Part shown: piece by piece, positions 18,201 to 28,100 of the stretch
Layout: every line of letters starts with the position of its first letter
Numbering within the stretch: the first letter of the stretch is position 1
Source of the DNA: Cliona cf. orientalis
Taxonomy: Eukaryota; Porifera; Demospongiae; Clionaida; Clionaidae
Direction: 5' to 3'
DNA length: 64,000 bases
Assembly: GCA_963930775.1 (NCBI GenBank)
Contig: OZ005701.1
Span: 6,269,669-6,333,668, forward strand
Position numbers and translations under genes: made by a program
The notes under the pieces: model-generated
The model's database searches: none
What the model saw: the letters and a program-made list of their open reading frames with translations, nothing else
What the model was told of the DNA's origin: nothing

Positions 18201-19214
18201 GAATGTAGAGTCGCTGATGTTCATGAATGAATTCCTATCTGTTAATATCACTCCGCCGTAGACTTCTGCCGTGTTGTTGCCAAAATGGTTCCTATCAATG
18301 TTCATGGTGACTTCCTTTATAACCATGACCCCTCCATGACGTGCTCTATTGTGACAGAAGCTGGTTCTAACGATATGAAGATGGCTTCTTGTAGCTAACA
18401 GTACCCCTCCTATCCTTGCTGTATTGTGTGTGAAAGTGCTGTTTATAATTGAAACGTTACTGAAGCCTGTGTACAATGCTCCACCACCTACAGATGATGC
18501 ACCAGAGTTTGCAATATCTGCAGCTACGGTATTATTCATAAAGTTGCAGCTAGTAATTGAAACACTACTGAACTCTATTTTCAAAGCCCTGCCATCTGTA
18601 CTTACAGGCAGTTGATTTCCAAAAAAATAATCTTGATGATGGACATTGACATGACATCGTGTGTTATGAATGAACAAGCTGCTTGTAATATGAGCAGTGG
18701 TAACGTTATTCAGCACTAACCCCGTGCCTTGGCCTTTCACGCTCTTAAACGTGGTATCTTCGACTACCAGCTCCACTACTTGGATAACACTGTTATCTCC
18801 ACAGCCAATGAAGTTCAGCTTCTTCACTGCAACGAATGTCGTCTCACTGATGATGAACCTTCCTGACTCATTTTTACATTCGATGAACACACTATCAGTT
18901 CCATTGTCTTCCATGCTTTTTATCATTGAGAAGTTGGCTGCTTGAGACAGAGAAAGCTCATCATCGAGACTATGATTTCCTGGCTGAAAGGAGAGAGATA
19001 TAGTATCATTATTGGCTACACTGCCGAGGTATTTGCTGGAGTTTGTGGCAAGCTGTGCTAGAGTAAGGCAGGGATCTCGAGGACAGTGAATTTTTGAAGA
19101 GGGTGTGATGTAGTAGTGCAGTTGGCTGTGTGCCATATCAGCAAACACCAAGAAAAACACTAGTTGGAAGAGGTAACAAACCATTGCGATCTTTGCTCCA
19201 TGAGATGAGTTCAT
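15204..19214 (-). CDS. POMP-TM1: beta-helix/multi-TM protein, intact
   Basis: A 1336-residue intronless ORF, start ATG at 19214 with an alternative Met at 19184. A signal peptide (MVCYLFQLVFFLVFADMAHS) precedes the family entry motif (ITPSSKIHCPRDPCLTL, then PGNHSLDDELSL). Residues about 100-640 are parallel beta-helix repeats (GGALYTGFSNVSIINSTFTH, GGVLLATRSHLHIV and so on). The Cys-rich neck includes RICFCKN, CTCPVGFEPLD, HCPFDYCK and YNRTGILCGGCQEHLSLSLGS. Residues about 925-1265 hold around nine TM helices with FIAWLNLDIGIDVC and HHAPYNSNYRYWTGLQLL. The tail is Pro-rich (SPPPQSNNTDGAQITMDYMYTQ). It pairs tail-to-tail with GUS3 and looks like the founder of the convergent unit. Surface localisation is a confident inference; function is unknown. 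Confidence 0.9.
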   Translation of the reverse strand: MNSSHGAKIAMVCYLFQLVFFLVFADMAHSQLHYYITPSSKIHCPRDPCLTLAQLATNSSKYLGSVANNDTISLSFQPGNHSLDDELSLSQAANFSMIKSMEDNGTDSVFIECKNESGRFIISETTFVAVKKLNFIGCGDNSVIQVVELVVEDTTFKSVKGQGTGLVLNNVTTAHITSSLFIHNTRCHVNVHHQDYFFGNQLPVSTDGRALKIEFSSVSITSCNFMNNTVAADIANSGASSVGGGALYTGFSNVSIINSTFTHNTARIGGVLLATRSHLHIVRTSFCHNRARHGGVMVIKEVTMNIDRNHFGNNTAEVYGGVILTDRNSFMNISDSTFDSNTAKSIGGVILTRGSLYNITNSNFINNRVTSDGGAFFFATCSIYIANSTFGNNSGSLYIFSSNLTLSGRSTFENCTEPSNTTHNIDNMHSIKLLLREGGAITSIHSNVIFTGESKFSNNRARYGGAISATESKIMMYGEVTVENNSATMSGGGIFLQQSDIEIKRHNNITISNNHALMGGGMHASSSVISVYQPGTLHFIGNEADDSGGGLYLEVNPKIYMYIQMSGGQQAENDDSLALILFHANRAKLGGAVHIVDHTNSGACSPENDKLNECFIQTFPLYPSDDGGVISPNTVSILFSDNVASEQGANLFGGLLDRCSPTPWPFIQNQTQHSGVSYLSDISNIVLTALDTISSLPVRICFCKNTEPDCSYEPAVTKVTKGQSFNISLVAIDQANHSVDANIRGFLSSPGSTLKKGHQHSVKRNCTNVTFKVYSPHDSEELSLYADGPCGQSTLSVRHLNITFTDCTCPVGFEPLDTEERCECICDSRLRPAHITNCDIATSSLVRVNTSAWIDYIDYTNPPGYIIHPHCPFDYCKSLTENISMNLNDSDGADEQCAYNRTGILCGGCQEHLSLSLGSSRCVSCETYWPVVFIVILIAAIVAGILLVTALLALNITVAVGMINGFIFYANIVAANSAVFFPSTEISFPTVFIAWLNLDIGIDVCFIDGLDTYIKTWLQLLFPTYIISLVVIVIIISEYSPRFAGLIGKKDPIATLATLILLSYAKLLSVSIIIFLSADLDYPDGSKISVWLPDGNVKHRQQKHLALWIVVAIILIVITPYTILLFLWQWIVRAPTWKIFKWMRNTKLNAFISVHHAPYNSNYRYWTGLQLLVRAVLFAIVPPTKSKDPQASLLAIIILVGGLLTLKTARVTVYKSLLVDVIDTGLNFNLLALSAFSLYHVKTDNTKQTAVIYTSTVITLVLLVGAIIYHIFLLVNKDKRPKKEGEDGVPLAPVQQTNVEITHSVIEIAQPCDESPPPQSNNTDGAQITMDYMYTQ

Positions 19215-19387
19215 AGCCAGTAGCTATGTAATTTTATCCTTTATATTATTAATAGTTAATAATTTTTGACTGACTTGATCTTTCAACTCAATAGCTATAT
19301 GCAGAATGCTGCTAAACTGTAGCGGGTAGCTAATACTCGATCGCACTTGTATAAATTATAGTGCTACAAAATTTAATATATAAGCTA

Positions 19388-19506
19388 TAGCTGACTTCAC
19401 CGAATTTTAATCAAGGTTATCATTCCTTTCCATGGAAAGCTACTTGCAGAATTCCAAGCCTGCACCAATGAATATCATTAATAAGGATGCTTTAGCCAAT
19501 AATAGT
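19388..19506. repeat. Upstream block of the POMP-TM units
   Basis: The sequence from GACTTCACCGAATTTTAA through CATTCCTTTCCATGGAAA and GCAGAATTCCAA to ATAAGGATGC recurs, diverged, at about 22810, 29352, 38550 and 46072. It lies roughly 175 bp upstream of POMP-TM1, 2 and 4, so it may hold promoter sequence. The copies at 22810 and 38550 have no intact gene beside them. Confidence 0.5.
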
Positions 19507-20717
19507 AAGGGTATATTGATGTGGGTATTCACACTAAGCCCTGGCACTTTTGCCTGATTGTGGAATGTGATTCAGTAGTAACACTAGGCGTATGCAACCC
19601 ACACATAGTAGTAGTAGTACAATCATCTCTTTCCAGATTTGACATCACAGAATATTATTAATATGCAACCACTAAAACCATGAAGCCATGAAGGTTGTGT
19701 CTGCACTGTCCTATCAGTAACTAGCTGCAGTTGCATCTATACAGAATGTAACTCAGTGGTTGCAACTTAAGTACCTTCTACTTAATGATATTCAGGCCCA
19801 TGTACAAGGGTGGTGGTGATGTCACATCTGGAAAGAGATGTTTGTACTACTGTTGTGTGTGTTCCACACTCCTGGTAGTAACCACTAAGTATGTTATTTT
19901 CCATTTAAGGTGCTTCACATGCATTGTGCCATGTGTAATGAATCCTACTATGTACCGGTACCGAGTAGCCTTGCAACCTTTGACCTCACATTAACCCCTT
20001 CAGTGCTCACAATGCAGCAAGCTGTGCATGCAATGAAGTGGATTAGTACCAAAACATGTACATCATCTCTGCAGCTGGCTTTGATGAGCAACTTAACAGA
20101 ATTGGAATGTCTGCAGCACATGATAGAGAGTACCTGATCCATAGGCAGCCAACAGAGAGGAAGGTACTTAGACATTTATGGCTCAAAGTTATCATTATGA
20201 TGCATGTTGGAATCTGTACTTTGATATTTAGCATGATGTAATATTTAGTCATGTGAGTATCAGTATTAACTTTGACCTCGTTCCGAACTTTGACCCGAGA
20301 GGACTGAGCCGCCTATCGTGATCCCCGAGCATTTGGTATTATCTCCCATAGGCCGCATAAGTTTGCAAACAAGGAGGCATCGGAGAAGAATTAGCTCGCA
20401 AGAAGCGAGGAAGAGGAGGACACAAGGCTTTGGCCACCAAGATGATTGCCAAGGTGGAGGAACTGCTAGCAAAGGCAGAAGCTCCAGATCGTTGACCGTC
20501 TAACCTTGACCCAGCTGGGAATGTGTTTGAGGAGTGTTAGACTTTGTACATTGATATTAAATTTTAGTATGATGTAATATTTAGTGACATCAGTATCAGT
20601 ATTAAAACTTGAATTTGATAAGCACATATCAATTTGAGTGATAGCTAGTTTGTATCCAAGATAATCTTTGTAGTTGCTGGCGCTAACAGTGCATGAAAGG
20701 CAGATTTGATCTTTCAA
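19507..20717. other. Spacer with a short direct repeat and a Lys/Arg-rich ORF remnant
   Basis: Two diverged copies of about 50 bp (20216-20269 and 20553-20609, sharing ATGATGTAATATTTAGT) bracket a plus-strand remnant near 20395-20495 encoding a basic stretch (KKRGRGGHKALATKM). This resembles the basic N-terminus of some retroelement Gag-like proteins but is too short to assign. Nothing else is recognisable. Confidence 0.3.
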
Positions 20718-21297
20718 TAATGCATACTGATAGTAGCTTGGCATAATATGATAGCAGGATTAGCGTAGCTAGAGTTGCATTTGGGTCTTTCTTTCCAATT
20801 AGTCCAGCAAATCAAGGGAAGTACTCACTGATAATGATAGCAATGACCATGCACTAGAGAGACAATGTGTGCTGGAAACTTGTAATTGCTCCTCCTTCTC
20901 GCAAAAGAAGCTTGATTTAATATGTATCGTCAACGTCACGTGTTGTGTTTGATGGTTCTGTACAGTTTTGGAATGTTGAACGGCCTGTTGTTAATAAATG
21001 TGCTATTGGACCAGTGTGTCATGTACAATGATCCTTGGATTGATAATACTCCACCAATAGACTAAGTTAGCAGTATTATTGTTATCAATAGTGGTGTCGC
21101 TGATGTTGATCATGAATGAGTTCATATCACTCTGCTGTGTAGCTACTTTTGCCATGTTATTGCCAAAATGGTTCTTATCAATGCTCATGGTGACTTCCTT
21201 TATGGCCATGACCCCTCCATAACATGCTCTGTTGTGATAAAAGACGATTCCAAAGATATAAAGATGGCTTCTTGTAGCTAACAATGCTCCTCCTATA
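20718..21297 (-). pseudogene. Decayed POMP-TM copy with internal deletions
   Basis: Minus-strand sequence matches POMP-TM1 in pieces. 20718-20880 corresponds to the membrane region around 16005-16150. 20880-20990 jumps to the ectodomain around 17895-17995. 20990-21297 corresponds to about 18115-18420 (the initial frame encodes LATRSHLYIF and IDKNHFGNN). Large internal deletions and frameshifts leave no usable reading frame. It is a relic of a further unit between POMP-TM1 and POMP-TM2. Confidence 0.8.
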
Positions 21298-21545
21298 TAT
21301 CATCTGCTTGATCATTCTCAAGGTAATGCTCCACTAAACCGCTGCCCGAGGTTCCCTCACTTCCATCCTCACCACACACATCCCAACAGCAATACAAAAC
21401 AGCATCCCATACATCAGAAATATCTACAATTCAAGGAGAAACATGCCTCCATGGCTCAACACCACATGAGCAAATGAAAACATTAAATTAAATTATTATT
21501 ACAGACAATAATTAACAATAATAATATTAGTAAATATCAGTATGT

Positions 21546-22312
21546 TCATTTGTTAGCTGTGCCAAGCAACAAGGGGCAAGACTTACGCAAATGACCATGT
21601 TTTCCACACATAAAACAAGGGCCAAGCTGCTGCAGGCTTCTGCCTGTTTGGATGCCACTAGAGGATCCAGACATCTTCGATTGTAGGCAATAATGCAGCT
21701 ATGAGCTGCGCCATATGGTCCTATCAGTGGAAGGCCCTCTTCCAGCCTGGGCACTAGCATGCTGAGGTTTCTTGCCGGACTGAGGGCCAGACCCTTTCTT
21801 ATTTTTAGCTCCCTTGACAGACTTAAGCTTTTTCCCAGCCCTGCTCTCTGGATTCTCTTCTCATCGTCCTCCCATCTGCCAACTCATCCTCTACATATTC
21901 CTCCACTGCAGCCCAACCATACTCTGACCTATCAGCGATTCTAATATGCTTCTGCCTAGTTTTAAAAGAAATCATACCTTCCTCTAGGCTTGTCTTGGCC
22001 TTTTCCACTGCCGGTGGAGTCTGTTGCAATGCTGCAGTTGCCTCCTCCATCTTATCCATGACGGTATATAGCGTTGAATTGGAATTGCTTTTCATGAGAT
22101 TTCTTTTTGAAAGTAGGGCCTTTCTCCATCCTCATCCTTTTCACGAGCCTATCATCTGCTGCTTCCCTCTCTTGAGACAGCTCTCTCTTCAATGACTGCA
22201 TCTCGTCACGCAGGCAATCCTTCACTGAAGTAAGGACCTGGGAGAGCTGGCCAGCAGATAGAGCTGGAGCAGCAGCACTGGAACCAGAAGCTTGATTAGC
22301 TGGAGCGGTCAT
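21546..22312 (-). mobile_element. Gag-like ORF remnant of a retroelement, CCHC zinc knuckle
   Basis: From the ATG at 22312 the minus strand encodes an Ala/Ser-rich start, a coiled stretch (LKRELSQEREAADDRLVKRM), the block FKKKSHEKQFQFN, then, after frame breaks, RIADRSEYGWAAVEEY and DELAD, a Lys-rich linker, and a CCHC knuckle (CFMCGKHGHLRKSC) ending at a stop at 21546. This domain order is typical of the first ORF of retroelements common in sponges and cnidarians, probably tyrosine-recombinase types such as DIRS/Ngaro (class from memory, moderate certainty). At least two frameshifts separate the pieces, and no reverse transcriptase is visible nearby, so it is a dead fragment. Confidence 0.7.
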
Positions 22313-23860
22313 CGTCGGAATTAGAGAATAGGATGAACTTAACCAATGGAAACGAAGCTGCTTGATGCACTGCGAAATGAAGTCGCCAACAAAAACTGCT
22401 CTGCACTGCGAATAGGAGTCGCCAAGAGAGTGACTATACTACTCAAAGCATCCACTTTAAATACCCACCAGCTGAGCCAAACCGTCCATGCATGCAACAT
22501 AAACACACAACCCAGCGTCTCCACTGTGACAACAAACAACTATCTCCCAGACACAATGCATGCATGCATACACAGAAACGATGAGAGAATATTTTCCTTC
22601 TAATTCACTGCGTTCAAACGACAGAAAATATATGTAACTAATTATAGTAGCAACTGCTGTCTGGACTTCACTACGCATAATTTGACGATTTTTACTATTT
22701 TTTAGCTTACACATGAATTTTGCCAAGTGCGTACTTTATACATGCCCTCTTCTCCTTTATAATCCCTTAATAATATTCATGATAGGGTTGTAGTGTATAC
22801 AGGCTAGCTGGCTTCACCAAATTTTAATTAAGGTTACCATTCCTTTCTGTGGAAACCTATTTGCAGTGTTCCAAGGCTGCACCAATGACATGACATTAAT
22901 TTTAGCCAGTAATATTAATTCTGAGAAATATTGTAGAGTACACTGAATCAGATGTGGGAATTTACCAGTGAGCCTGCATTCAATTTATTATAAAATCGAT
23001 ATATCTCCACGAAATTTGTCTGAGATAAATAATATGATATGGAGAATATCTAATTGGTACCAAGAACTATAGAGCTCTGTAGAGCCATTCGCACATTCAA
23101 TGCACAGAAATGCTGCTTAGTTCTCCTCTTGGTGATGTCAGCCAAAATCCACTGAATCAGATTCTCTTTGCACCAGACCTAGACTGGGAAGATATGAACT
23201 GCTACTAGCTACCTATATTGCATTTTTAATACAGCTATCTTACATTCTGATTCTGTTCCATAGGGCATCACATTTCAGCAGCCAAACAGTATAATAACCC
23301 TATTATGTCACAAGCATTTATATTTCAACAATCTTTACTAGTTCAGCACATGAATAGAAAGTGCTAGATCTATATTCTAGGCACTGTCGATAGGATGGCC
23401 AACAAAATGGCTCTATTTGTGATGCTCGTGAACAGTGTCCTTCGATTTTAAGCAATAAAGCCAATTTTTATCAAATTCGATTGATTCGTTGTGCTTACGA
23501 GTCGCTCAGGTGCCTAGGTCTCGAGATATGGCAATTTTTGTGCTAACAACAACACTTTACTTGACATATGCGTGCGGGGTAACAATATTTCTCCACTGGC
23601 ATGTTCATTGCTTGATCCAGGGATTCGAATTATGTATAATATAGCTACATTAATTTTATTATTTACCTGTATAGACAGTAATGAGTTCATACTTTATTTG
23701 GTGTAAAATATGGCTTCTATGCAAAAATAACAATTACCGTAATTTCACTCACAAAATTTTTGTGTTATAGAAATACTCATGTGACAATATTTTTATTAAT
23801 TTCAAGCGCACGCCATATTATATTAAATTTTGCTGTATAGGTAAACATAATCTGGCCTTA
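22313..23860. other. Spacer with degraded repeats
   Basis: Positions 22369-22436 hold two copies of a TGCACTGCGAA...GTCGCCAA unit, perhaps 5' sequence of the neighbouring retroelement. Around 22800-22930 there is a diverged copy of the POMP-TM upstream block. The rest shows no gene. Confidence 0.4.
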
Positions 23861-24054
23861 TACCGTATAGCGGGAAATTTTCGAGGGAGAAAACTTTCAC
23901 GAATTTCGCGATTTTTCAGCCATCCGCGAAGTTTTCTCCACGAAATTCTAGGCATGCCACACCCATTATGCGACCAGTTTTAAAATTCCACGAAAGTTTT
24001 CTCTGCGAAATGCTCCTTTCCTACCGATCCGCCAAAGTTTTCTGGCTTTATACT
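23861..24054. mobile_element. MITE-like element with imperfect inverted ends
   Basis: The left end is TACCGTATAGCGGGAAATTT and the right end in reverse complement begins GTAGTATAAAGCCAGAAAAC. Inside are repeated CCACGAAAxTTTTCTC-like motifs in both orientations. Related end sequence occurs at 1101-1131 and 1753-1783. No ORF. Confidence 0.5.
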
Positions 24055-24157
24055 ACAGGGCATTATTATTATATCCCCAGTTACTGTAGCAGTTTACTTT
24101 TCTGTGGTACTTTATTATTATAGTGTAATTATTTAGGGGAGTCTGAGGCTTCTTTTT

Positions 24158-24884
24158 GAATCGTGGTTATCAGTGAAAGCCCTGCCATGTGGTTAAGGGA
24201 ACAAAATTACCTCAATGAAATGCTGGAGCATCATCTCGTTGTCATAAATGAGCTTGTTCAAAGGGACAAGAACAGACCATCAGTTGTTATGTGGTCGCTA
24301 GCCAATGAGCCTGACAGTTCTAGCAAGAATTCACAACCATACTTCGAAGCTGTAACAAAGAAAACACGTGAACTTGACTCCACCCGGCCAATCACTTTCG
24401 CTTGTGATCATGATTTTTCAAGTGACCTCGTTACTCAGTACATGGATGTAGTCATGATAAACCGCTACTATGGTTGGTACTCTGACTCTGGCCACCCTGA
24501 GGTGGTCCCATATACCAACTCTCGTACGACTTAGACAACTGGTACCAAGTGAGAAAGAAGCCTATTATGGTATCTGAGTATGGCGCTGGAACTATTGCTG
24601 GACTGCATGAGGACCCGCCCGTGATGTTCACTGAGGACTACCAGACGGAGCTGTTGATGGCCTATTTTCCAGTCTTTGATGAGTACAGAAAGAAGTTTTT
24701 CATCGGAGAACTAATATGGAATTATGCTGATTTCATGATCCAACAGTCACCTCGGACAATCAATGGAAACAAGAAAGGGTTGTTTACTCGCGAGCGGCAG
24801 CCAAAAGCTGCAGCTAGGGTTGTCAGGCAAAGGTATCTGGCACTTGCAAAGGGACAAGATTACCATCCTGATTTCTGCTGGTAA
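24158..24884 (+). pseudogene. GUS pseudogene A (3' half of GUS3)
   Basis: Homology to GUS3 begins abruptly at the codons for IVVISESPAMW (GUS3 near 14180) and runs to the stop. Both catalytic Glu codons remain (SLANEP and MVSEYGAGT), but the jelly-roll and Ig-like domains are absent. A 2-bp insertion near 24512 (CCCATATACC for CCCATACC) breaks the frame between the two catalytic residues. The same 5' junction, GGCTTCTTTTTGAATCGTGG or a close variant, is shared by pseudogenes B, C and D. It faces POMP-TM2 tail-to-tail, as GUS3 faces POMP-TM1. Confidence 0.9.
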
Positions 24885-25163
24885 CAACAATAATATAATT
24901 GTTACAGTAATGTTTGAGTTCACCACAAAGCGACTAAACTTTATAATGTTTTTATAACAGTTATACATACATAGCTAATAATTAACACGTGAAGGTAATT
25001 GCCCATAACTTGTATATGTATATAGAAAATAAACGAGCATACTATATTAACTACAAGGAAACATGACGTCACTAGGGTTACTCTGATGACGACTAGATAG
25101 TAGCTATTACATAGTAGCAAAGTAAATCATAATATAAAGGTGTCTTGAATTGCATACTTGGAG

Positions 25164-28100
25164 TCATTGAGTGTACATAATATAGTCCATCGTGATTTGA
25201 GCCCCATCAGTGTTGTTAGACTGTGGTGGTGGACTCTCATCACAAGGTTGAGCAATTTCAATAACAGAGTGAGTTATTTCAACATTGGTTGGTTGAACTG
25301 GAGCCAGAGGAACCCCATCCTCCCCCTCCTCCTTCTTTGGACGTTTATCCTTTTTAACGAGGAGGAATATATGATAGATGATTGCTCCAACAAGAAGAAC
25401 CAATGTTATGACCGTAGAGGTATAAATTACAGCTGTCTGCTTTGTATTATCAGTTTGTAAATGATAGAAACTAAAGGCAGACAAAGCAAGAAGATTGAAA
25501 TTGAGTCCTGTATCAATAATATCTACAAGCAAACTTTTGTACACGGTTACACGAGCTGTTTTTAGAATGAGAAGACCTCCCACTAAGATAATTGTCGCTA
25601 ACAGTGAGGCTTGTGGGTCCTTAGACTTGGTTCGTGATACAATGGCAAACAAACAGCCCCTCACAAGCAGTTGCAAGCCAGTCCAGTAGCGATGTTTACT
25701 GTTGTAAGGAGCATGGTGGACAGAGATGAAGGCATTGAGTTTAGTGTTTCTCGTCCACTTGAAAATCTTCCACTTTGGAGCATGCACAATCCACTGCCAG
25801 AGAAAGAGAAGAATTGTGTAAGGGATGATGATAATTAGAATAATTAGTAGGGCCACAAAGCACAGAGCTGAGTGTTTTTGCTGACGGTATTTTACATTTC
25901 CATCAGGAAGCCACATTGTGACTCGTGAACCATCGGGATATTCAAGATCAGCGGGTAAAAATATTATGATGCATACTGATAGTAGCTTAGCATAAGATAT
26001 CAGGATTAGTGTAGCTAGAGTTGCAATTGGATCTTTCTTTCCAATTAGTCCAGCAAATCGAGGGGAGTACTCACTGATAATGATAACAATGACCACTAGA
26101 GAGATAATGTATGTTGGAAAAAACAGTTGAAGCCACGTCTTAATGTAGGTATCAAGACCATCAATGAAACAGACATCAATTCCAATATCAAGATTAAGCC
26201 AAGCTATAAACACAGTGGGAAAGCTAATTTCCGTTGATGGAAAGAAAATGGCACTGTTAACTGCTACGATATTTACATAGAAGATAAAGCCATTGATCAG
26301 CCCAACAGCTACTGTGATGTTGAGGGCTAACAGTGCAGTCACCAACAAGATTCCTGCTATGATGGCGGCTATGAGAATTACAACGAAAAGTACAGGCCAG
26401 TATGTCTGACAAGGTACACAGCGTGAACTACCTAGGGAGAGGCTGAGGTGTTTCTGACAACCTCCACATAGTATTCCAGTACGATTGTAAGCACACTGTT
26501 CATCTGCTCCATCGGAATCGTTGAGGTTCATGCTGATATTTTCGGTTAGAGGTTTGCAGTAATCGAATGGGCAGTGAGGATGAATGATGTAACCGGGTGG
26601 GTTAGTGTAACTGATGTAATCGATCCATGCACTAGTGTTCACTCTCACTAGAGAGCTAGTTGCTATGTCACAGTTAGTGATGTGGGCGGGACGCAATCGT
26701 GAGTCACAAATGCATTCACATCTTTCTTCTGTATCAAGTGGCTCAAAGCCAACTGGGCAAGTGCAGTCAGTGAAGGTTATATTCAGATATCGTACAGAGA
26801 GTTTTGACTTTCCACATGGACCATCAGCATAGAGGCTTAATTCTTCTGAGTCATGTGGGGAAAACACATTGAAAGTTACGTTAGTACAGTTTCTCCTCAC
26901 ACTCTGTTGGTGTCCTTTCTTTAAAGTACTACCTGGTGAGGATAGAAAGCCTCTGATATTCGCGTCTACGGAGTGATTGGCCTGATTTACCGCAACAAGT
27001 GATACATTGAATGATTGTCCCTTTGTAACTTTAGTGGCTGCTGGCTCGTAGCTGCAGTCTGGCTCCGTGTTCTTGCAGAAGCAAATTCGAACAGGTAGAG
27101 AAGATATCGTATCCAAAGCTGTAAGTGCTATATTGCTAATATCGCTTAGATAACTGACACCACTATGCTGTGTTTGGTTCCGAACAAATGGCCATGAAGT
27201 TGGGCTGCATCTGTCCAGTAGTCCTCCAAATAGATTGGCTCCTTGCTCACTGGCTATGTTGTCGGAGAACAGTATGCTTACTGTATTCGGCGTGTAGTAC
27301 AAAATAACATCACCATCATCACTGGGATAACGTGGAAATGTTTGGAAGAAGCATTCATTCAATTTATCATTGTCAGGAGAGCAAGCACCTGAGTTGGTGT
27401 TATCTGCTACGTGCATAGCTCCTCCGAGTCTGGCATGATTAGCATAAAACAGTATTAATGCCAGCGAGTCATCATTTTCTGCCTGTTGTCCTCCAGATGT
27501 TTGTATGTACATGTATATTTTGGAATTGATTTCTAAATACAAGCCACCCCCACTGTTGTCTGCTTTATTTCTGCTGAAATGAAGAGTCCCCGGCTGATAC
27601 ACAGATATTACTGAATTAGAAACATGCATTCCTCCACCCATGAGAGCATGATTGTTGGAAATTGTAATATGCTCTTTGATCTCAATGTCACTCTGCTGGA
27701 GGAAGATACCACCTCCACTCATTACTGCCGAATTATTTACCACTGTAACTCCACCATACATCATAATTTTACTTTCAGTAGCCAACATTGCTCCTCCATA
27801 CCTTGCTTGGTTATTTGAAAATTTACTTTCTCCAGTAAAAATCACGTTGGAGTATATACTTGTGATTGCTCCTCCTTCTCGCGAAAGAAGGTTGTTTGAA
27901 TACATATTGTCAACATTATGTGTTGTGTTTGATGGTTCTGTACAATTTACGAATGTTGAACAGCCACTAAGAGTGAGATTGCTATTGAAAATATACAGCG
28001 ACCCTGAATTATTGCCGAATGTGCTGTTGGCAATGTATATAGAACAACTGGCGAAAAAGAATGCTCCAACTTCTGAAGTTACTCTGTTGTTAATAAAATT

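Noticed and set aside
17674..18261. Long plus-strand open frame (195 codons), repeated at 27652, 34617 and 44362
   Set aside because: It is the antisense of the beta-helix repeats of POMP-TM1-4. Its conservation follows from conservation of the sense protein, and its composition (Leu/Ile/Val-rich, no domain) is what antisense of that region gives.
24158..24884. Pseudogene A as a functional short glycosidase
   Set aside because: It lacks the jelly-roll and Ig-like domains needed for a GH2 fold, has a frameshift between the catalytic residues, and shares its truncation with other dead copies.
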